Origin: Methylobacterium radiotolerans JCM 2831
Lineage (GTDB): Bacteria; Pseudomonadota; Alphaproteobacteria; Rhizobiales; Beijerinckiaceae
DNA: 64,000 bases
NCBI RefSeq assembly: GCF_000019725.1
Contig: NC_010505.1
Span: 3,165,001-3,229,000 of the forward strand
Reading direction: 5' to 3'
Below the pieces are notes generated by a model, which saw only the letters and a list, made by a program, of their open reading frames with translations, was not told where the DNA came from and did not search any database. The position numbers and the translations under genes are program-made. Of the stretch, positions 58,780 through 64,000 are shown in pieces. Within the stretch, counting starts at the first letter, position 1. Every line of letters begins with the position of its first letter.

Positions 58780-60372
58780 ATGAAGCGACGCACCCTGCTG
58801 ACAGGCGCCGGAGCCCTGATGGCCGGCGCCCTCGCCAAGCCGGCACTGGTCCGCGCGGCCTCGGCGACGACCCTGCGGTTCGTGCCCTACGCGGACTTGG
58901 CGCTTCTCGACCCGATCATCACCACCAACTACGTCACGCGCACCCACGCGCTGATGATCTTCGACACCCTCTACAGCCTCGACACCGCCTACCGCGCCCA
59001 ACCGCAGATGGTGGCGGGGCACGAGGTCGCGTCCGACGGCCTCACGTGGCGCCTGACCCTGCGGGACGGCCTGCGCTTCCACGACGGGACGCCGGTCCTC
59101 GGCCGCGACGTCGTGGCGAGCCTGAAGCGCTGGGCGCAGCGCGATGCCTACGGCGGGGCCCTGTTCGCGACCGTGGATGAACTCACGGCGCCCACCGACA
59201 CGGTCGTGCAGTTCCGCCTGAAGCGGCCCTTCCCGCTCCTGCCGGACGCCCTGGCCAAACCGACTTCCTACGTCCCGGTGATCATGCCGGAGCGCCTGAG
59301 CGCGACACCCGCGACGCAGCCGGTGCCGGAGATGGTCGGCAGCGGCCCGTTCCGCTTCGCCGCCGACGAGCGGGTCCCGGGTTCGCTCAACGTCTACCGC
59401 CGGTTCGAGGCCTATCGACCGCGCGCCGACGGCACGCCGAGCTTCACGGCCGGACCGCGGATCGCGCATTTCGACCGCGTCGAGTGGCGCACGATCCCCG
59501 ACGGCGCGACCGCGGCCGGCGCCCTGCGCTCGGGCGAGATCGACTGGTGGGAGCAGCCGCTCGTCGACCTCGTGCCGGACCTGAGCCGCCAGCCCGCCGT
59601 GCGCGTGGATCTGGTGGAGACCGCCGGGCTGATCGGCCAGATCCGCCTCAACCACACCCTGCCGCCCTTCGACAATCCCGCGATCAGCCGGGCGCTCCTC
59701 GCGGCCGTCGACCAGACCGAGATGATGGACGCCGTCGCCGGCAGCGACCCGGCGATCCGGCGCGGGCCCGTCGGCATCTTCACGTCCGGCGGACCGATGG
59801 CGTCGTCGGCCGGCATGGAGGCGCTGACCGGCCCCCGCGACCTCGCCGCCGCGAAACGGGCTCTGGCGGCGGCGGGCTACAAGGGCGAGCGCGTCGTGCT
59901 GCTCTCCGGGACCGACGTGCCGCGGATCAACGCGATCTGCGAGGTGATGGCCGATGCCTGCCGGAAGATCGGGATGAACCTCGACGTCGTCGCCACCGAC
60001 TGGGGCACGGTCAACCAGCGGATCCTGAACGCCAAGCCCCTGGACCAGGGCGGCTGGTCGATGTTCGGCATCTTCTCCGGCGGGCTGGACCACCTCTCGC
60101 CGGCCTACCACCTGGCCGTCCGCGGGAACGGCCGGGCCGGCGTGCCAAGCTGGCTGACGGACGCGCCCCTGGAGGAGCTGCGCGGCGCGTGGTTCGACGC
60201 GCCGGACCTCGACGCCCAGAAGGCCCTGGCGGCGCGGATCCAGGCGCGGGCGCTGGAGGTCGGCGCCTACCTGCCCTGCGGCCAGTATTTCCAGCCGACC
60301 GCCTACCGGCGGGACCTCGAAGGCATGCTGACCGGGCTGCCGCTGTTCTGGAATCTGCGCCGGTCGGCCTGA
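58780..60372 (+). CDS. ABC transporter periplasmic binding protein (family 5, peptide/nickel type)
   Basis: A 530-residue exported binding protein. The leader has K-R-R-T-L-L-T-G-A-G, which may be Tat or Sec, and cleavage lies near V-R-A-A (about residue 26). The mature protein has the SBP family 5 pattern, with W-R-L-T-L-R-D-G-L-R-F-H-D-G-T-P-V-L (about 90) and a late S-P-A-Y-H-L-A-V segment. The ligand may be a peptide, an opine or another small molecule. No permease or ATPase genes lie in the window, so the partner must be elsewhere. ATG at 58780, without a strong Shine-Dalgarno. It converges on putA with a 16-base gap. Confidence 0.92.
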   Translation: MKRRTLLTGAGALMAGALAKPALVRAASATTLRFVPYADLALLDPIITTNYVTRTHALMIFDTLYSLDTAYRAQPQMVAGHEVASDGLTWRLTLRDGLRFHDGTPVLGRDVVASLKRWAQRDAYGGALFATVDELTAPTDTVVQFRLKRPFPLLPDALAKPTSYVPVIMPERLSATPATQPVPEMVGSGPFRFAADERVPGSLNVYRRFEAYRPRADGTPSFTAGPRIAHFDRVEWRTIPDGATAAGALRSGEIDWWEQPLVDLVPDLSRQPAVRVDLVETAGLIGQIRLNHTLPPFDNPAISRALLAAVDQTEMMDAVAGSDPAIRRGPVGIFTSGGPMASSAGMEALTGPRDLAAAKRALAAAGYKGERVVLLSGTDVPRINAICEVMADACRKIGMNLDVVATDWGTVNQRILNAKPLDQGGWSMFGIFSGGLDHLSPAYHLAVRGNGRAGVPSWLTDAPLEELRGAWFDAPDLDAQKALAARIQARALEVGAYLPCGQYFQPTAYRRDLEGMLTGLPLFWNLRRSA

Positions 60373-60388
60373 CCGGGCAGTTGCGGGC

Positions 60389-63300
60389 TCACCCGACGCT
60401 CATCAGGCTGGCATTGCCGCCGGCCGCCGCGGTGTTGATCGTGGTGGTGACCTCCTCCACCAGGCCGGCTGGATCGTAGAGGTCGCCGGCCGCCAGCGCC
60501 TCCGGGCAGCGGGCCTGGATCGGCAGGATCGCGCCGTCGCGCGCCGCGACGGCCCTGTTCAGGGCCAGCAGGTCGTCGGCGCCGCCCGCGAACAGGACCC
60601 CGACGATCGCGCCCGCGCGCCCGAGATCCGGCGCCCGGGCGACCCGCGCCGCGCACGCTTCCGGCAGACCGTCCAGGACCGGATCGCGCCCGTCCGGCCC
60701 GATGACGACGGCCGCGTTGCCCGTGCCGAGGATCGCGCCGAGCTGGAGCAGGAGCGCCGTCTCGGTGGCGGCGACGGCCGCGACGCGCCCGCGGGGACGC
60801 AGCGCGTACAGGTTGCGCTCACCGACGGGACCGGCCAGCGCGATCGCGGCGCGGCCGGTATATCGGACGGCTTCGAGCCTGTCCGCGAGGTCGTGCCGGT
60901 GCCGCGAGCGCAGCCACGCCGTGAAGGGACGCAGACCCGAATCGTCGGCGGCCAGCCCGTCGCGGGCGGCGGCGGGCGCGCGGCGCAGCAGGCGGCCGAG
61001 GGAAAGCGGGCCGCCGGCCTTCGGGCCCGTCCCCGACAGCCCGGAGCCGCCGAAGGGCTGCACGCCGACGACCGCACCGATGATGTTGCGGTTCACGTAG
61101 CGGTTGCCGGCCCGCACGCGGCCGAGGACGTGATCGATGGTCTCGTCGATGCGGCTGTGCAGCCCGAAGGTGAGTCCGTAGCCGGTCGCGTCGATCGCCG
61201 CGAGGAGCGCGTCGAGGGCGTCGCGGCGATAGCGCAGCACGTGCAGCACCGGCCCGAACACCTCCTGCTCGACATCGGCGACGGCCCCGATCTCGATCAG
61301 GGTCGGCGGCACGAAGGTCCCGGCGTCGGCTTCGGGCGGCAGGGGGAACTGCGCCACCGGGAAGCCTCGCGCGCGCATGTGCGCCACGTGGCCGATGATC
61401 CGATCGGCGGCCTCGGCGGTGATGACCGGCCCGACGTCGACGGCGAGGCGCCGCGGATCGCCCACCCGCAACTCCCGGAGGGCGCCTTTCAGCATGTGCA
61501 GCGTCCGGTCGGCGATCTCCTCCTGCAGGCACAGGATCCGGAGCGCGGAGCAGCGCTGGCCCGCGGAATCGAAGGCCGAGGCGATCACGTCGGCCACCAC
61601 CTGCTCGGCGAGCGCCGAGGAATCGACCACGAGGGCGTTCTGGCCGCCGGTCTCGGCCAGGAACGGCACCGGCTCGTCGAAGCGGTTCAGTCGCTCCGCC
61701 AGAGCGCGCTGGATGCCCTTGGCCACGGCCGTCGATCCGGTGAACATCACGCCCTGCACGCGCGGATCCTCGACCAGGGCGGCGCCGACCCTGCCGTCGC
61801 CCGGCAGGAGGTGCAGCGCCTCCGCGGGGATCCCGGCCGCGTGCAGCGCGCGGACCGCAGCCGCCGCGATCAGCGGCGTCTCCTCGGCGGGTTTCGCCAG
61901 GACCGTGTTGCCCGCCGCCAGGGCGGCCGCGACCTGACCGACGAAGATCGCCAGCGGGAAATTCCACGGCGCGATGCAGGCGACCGGGCCGAGCGGCGCG
62001 TGCGCGTTCCCGAGAGTCCGCTCGGCCTCGGCGGCGTCGTAGCGGAGGAAGTCGACCGCCTCGCGGATCTCCGCGACGGCGCTCGCGCAGGTCTTGCCTG
62101 CCTCACGCACGACGAGCCCGATCAGCGTCGGCATCTGCGCCTCGAGGGCGTCGGCGGCCCGCCGCAGGCAGGCGGCGCGCTCTGTGGCTGGCGTCGCCGC
62201 CCAGCCGGCCGCGCCCGCCTCCGCCCGCGCCACGGCGATCGCCACGGTCCCGGCCGTCGCCGGCCGGTCGTATCCCACGATGTCCCGGCGGTCGGCGGGA
62301 TTGCGCACGGGTTCGTCGGCCGCCGCGGCATCCGCGCCCGACGGCACCGCCCGCCACGCGGTGCGGCCGCTCGCCGCCAACCCGTCCCACAGGCTGGCGA
62401 GAGCCGCCTCGTCGGCGAGGTCGAGCCCGGCCGCGTTTGCGCGGCCCGGGCCGTAGAGGTCCCGGGGCGCCGCGATTCTCGGATGGGGCGCGCCGGGATC
62501 CGGCTCGGCCTCGACGACGGCGACGGGGTCGGCGATCAGGTCCGCGACCGGCACGGCCTCGTCGGCGACCCGGTTGACGAAGGACGTGTTGGCCCCGTTC
62601 TCCAGGAGGCGCCGCACCAGGTAGGCGAGCAGGGTCTCGTGCGTGCCCACCGGTGCGTAGATGCGGCAGGGCCGCTGCAGATCGGCGTCGGCCATCACGG
62701 CCTCGTAGAGCGGTTCGCCCATGCCGTGCAGGCACTGGAACTCGTACTGGCCGAGCCGGAAATCCGGGCCGGCCATCGCGACGATGCTCGCCAGTGTCTG
62801 GGCGTTGTGGGTGGCGAATTGCGGGAAGACCGCGTCGGGCGCGGCGAGCAGCCGCCGCGCGCAGGCGAGGTACGAGACGTCGGTGTGGACTTTCCGGGTG
62901 AAGACCGGGAAGTCCGAAAGACCGTCGACCTGCGCCCGCTTGATCTCGCTGTCCCAGTAGGCGCCCTTCACGAGCCGCACCATCAGCCGCCGCCGGCACC
63001 GCCGGGCGAGGTCGATCAGCACGTCGATGACGAAGGGGCAGCGCTTGCCGTAGGCCTGGACCACGAAGCCGAGCCCGTCCCAGCCGGCGAGTTCGGGGTC
63101 GGCGGCGAGCCGCTCAAGGATGTCGAGCGACAGGTCGAGGCGGTCGGCCTCCTCGGCGTCGATGTTGAGGCCGATGCCGTGGCCCATGGCGCGGCGGGCC
63201 AAGTCCAGCACGCGGGGATAGAGCTCGGCCAGGACCCGGTCGCGCTGCGCGCGGACGTAGCGGGGGTGGAGCGCCGACAGCTTGATCGAGATGCCGGGGC

Positions 63301-64000
63301 CGAGGAGCACGCCGCGGCCGGCCGATGCCGCGCCGATCGCCGCGATGGCCTCCGCGTAGGCGCGGCGGAAGCGCTCGGCGTCCTCGGCGGTCACGGCGGC
63401 CTCGCCGAGCATGTCGTACGAGTAGGTGAAGCCCTTCGCCTCGAGCGGCGCCGCGTGCCGCAGGGCCTCGGCGATGGTCCGCCCCGCCACGAACTGCTCG
63501 CCCATCATCCGCATGGCGAGGTCGACGCCTTTGCGGATCACCGGCTCGCCGCCGCGGGCGATCAGCCGGGTGAGCGCGGCGGAGAGGCCGGCCTCGTCCC
63601 GGGTCGCCGTCAGCTTGCCGGTCACGAGCAGGCCCCAGGTCGCCGCGTTGACGAAGGGCGACGGACTGTGCCCGAGATGGGCCGCCCAGTCGCCGCCCGC
63701 GATCTTGTCGCGGATCAGCGCGTCCCGCGTCGCCGCGTCGGGGATGCGCAGCAGCGCCTCGGCGAGGCACATCAGCGCCACGCCTTCCTGGCTGGACAGC
63801 GCGTATTCGTGGATCAGACCCTCGACGCCGCCGCGTCGGCCCTGCCGCCGCAGGCTCTCGACGAGGCGCCGCGCGTGCTCGGCGACGCGCCGAGCGGCAT
63901 CGGGCGGCAGGCGCGCCTCGGCGAGGAGCGCCGCCACGCAACCCGCTTCGGGCCGCCGGCAGGCCGCGATCACCGCCTGCCGCAGGGGCGAGCGGTCCGC
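60389..64000 (-). CDS. putA: Bifunctional proline dehydrogenase/P5C dehydrogenase PutA (5' end beyond window)
   Basis: At least 1200 residues of the C-terminal part of PutA, which oxidises proline to glutamate in two steps with channelling. The N-terminal PRODH barrel shows G-V-L-L-G-P-G-I-S-I-K-L-S-A-L-H-P-R and R-L-V-K-G-A-Y-W-D-S-E-I-K. The P5C dehydrogenase shows F-T-G-S-T-A-V-A-K, E-T-G-G-Q-N-A and the catalytic Cys in S-A-G-Q-R-C-S-A-L-R. The C-terminal end has the membrane-associated extra domain of long PutA types. The frame is open to the right edge, so the start lies outside and an N-terminal DNA-binding domain cannot be judged. A GTG at 63973 is internal. Confidence 0.96.
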   Translation of the reverse strand, partial: ADRSPLRQAVIAACRRPEAGCVAALLAEARLPPDAARRVAEHARRLVESLRRQGRRGGVEGLIHEYALSSQEGVALMCLAEALLRIPDAATRDALIRDKIAGGDWAAHLGHSPSPFVNAATWGLLVTGKLTATRDEAGLSAALTRLIARGGEPVIRKGVDLAMRMMGEQFVAGRTIAEALRHAAPLEAKGFTYSYDMLGEAAVTAEDAERFRRAYAEAIAAIGAASAGRGVLLGPGISIKLSALHPRYVRAQRDRVLAELYPRVLDLARRAMGHGIGLNIDAEEADRLDLSLDILERLAADPELAGWDGLGFVVQAYGKRCPFVIDVLIDLARRCRRRLMVRLVKGAYWDSEIKRAQVDGLSDFPVFTRKVHTDVSYLACARRLLAAPDAVFPQFATHNAQTLASIVAMAGPDFRLGQYEFQCLHGMGEPLYEAVMADADLQRPCRIYAPVGTHETLLAYLVRRLLENGANTSFVNRVADEAVPVADLIADPVAVVEAEPDPGAPHPRIAAPRDLYGPGRANAAGLDLADEAALASLWDGLAASGRTAWRAVPSGADAAAADEPVRNPADRRDIVGYDRPATAGTVAIAVARAEAGAAGWAATPATERAACLRRAADALEAQMPTLIGLVVREAGKTCASAVAEIREAVDFLRYDAAEAERTLGNAHAPLGPVACIAPWNFPLAIFVGQVAAALAAGNTVLAKPAEETPLIAAAAVRALHAAGIPAEALHLLPGDGRVGAALVEDPRVQGVMFTGSTAVAKGIQRALAERLNRFDEPVPFLAETGGQNALVVDSSALAEQVVADVIASAFDSAGQRCSALRILCLQEEIADRTLHMLKGALRELRVGDPRRLAVDVGPVITAEAADRIIGHVAHMRARGFPVAQFPLPPEADAGTFVPPTLIEIGAVADVEQEVFGPVLHVLRYRRDALDALLAAIDATGYGLTFGLHSRIDETIDHVLGRVRAGNRYVNRNIIGAVVGVQPFGGSGLSGTGPKAGGPLSLGRLLRRAPAAARDGLAADDSGLRPFTAWLRSRHRHDLADRLEAVRYTGRAAIALAGPVGERNLYALRPRGRVAAVAATETALLLQLGAILGTGNAAVVIGPDGRDPVLDGLPEACAARVARAPDLGRAGAIVGVLFAGGADDLLALNRAVAARDGAILPIQARCPEALAAGDLYDPAGLVEEVTTTINTAAAGGNASLMSVG

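Noticed and set aside
1..64000. CRISPR arrays, insertion sequences, prophage genes
   Set aside because: No regularly spaced repeats, transposase or phage motifs were found on either strand.

Overview
The window is very GC-rich, densely packed DNA that I read as a chromosomal segment of an alphaproteobacterium, most likely Methylobacterium/Methylobacteriaceae. The support is the short alphaproteobacterial flagellin with one perfect terminator hairpin, a LOV-type hybrid kinase, a HWE kinase, a CHASE3 chemoreceptor, a PutA-type proline dehydrogenase and many short Gly/His/Pro-rich secreted proteins. No methanol-oxidation gene is present to fix the genus. There are no transposases, integrases, phage genes or CRISPR arrays. 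One tRNA (Gly-GCC) is present and there is no rRNA.

Layout. 1-6.4 kb: a TRAP solute-binding protein cut by the left edge, ureide catabolism (allE-allA, 4-bp overlap), the DctA transporter, a divergent LysR regulator, and an unusual membrane-transporter/hotdog-thioesterase fusion. 6.4-19.5 kb: signalling and surface genes, namely a PAS-GGDEF-EAL protein, a chemoreceptor, a small secreted protein, an SGNH hydrolase divergent from a membrane lipase-like protein, a secreted propeller-type protein, flagellin, and a LOV histidine kinase with a receiver. 19.6-22.2 kb: a minus-strand group with an intact LprI-like protein and a YbjQ-like protein followed by two broken genes, an LprI paralogue with an in-frame stop and an aspartyl protease with a frameshift.

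23.3-36.6 kb is the most distinctive part: twelve co-directional genes, four of them joined by start/stop overlaps. They encode a secreted caspase-like protease with Sel1 repeats, a secreted protein with a CsgG/FlgO-like and DUF4384-like layout, two cytoplasmic proteins I cannot place, a membrane-anchored protein whose N-terminus resembles a degenerate Lon proteolytic domain, a secreted trypsin-like protease, an OmpA-type peptidoglycan-binding protein, and five small secreted or membrane proteins. I read it as an envelope protease system that is not, to my knowledge, described.

37-53.3 kb: a His/Gly/Tyr-rich secreted protein, a CrpP/Rmf-like small protein, a NarX-type kinase with its NarL-type regulator, a DUF808 membrane protein, a TetR-controlled RND efflux pair with a clear operator, and two large PAS kinases. 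53.4-64 kb: mostly metabolism, namely a DUF4126 protein, NAD(P)H-hydrate dehydratase, tRNA-Gly with terminator, a Nudix hydrolase with a fumarylpyruvate-hydrolase-like enzyme, a GlcD/D2HGDH-type flavoprotein, DUF2218, a peptide-type ABC binding protein, and PutA running off the right edge.

All family names come from motifs read by eye. No database search was run.
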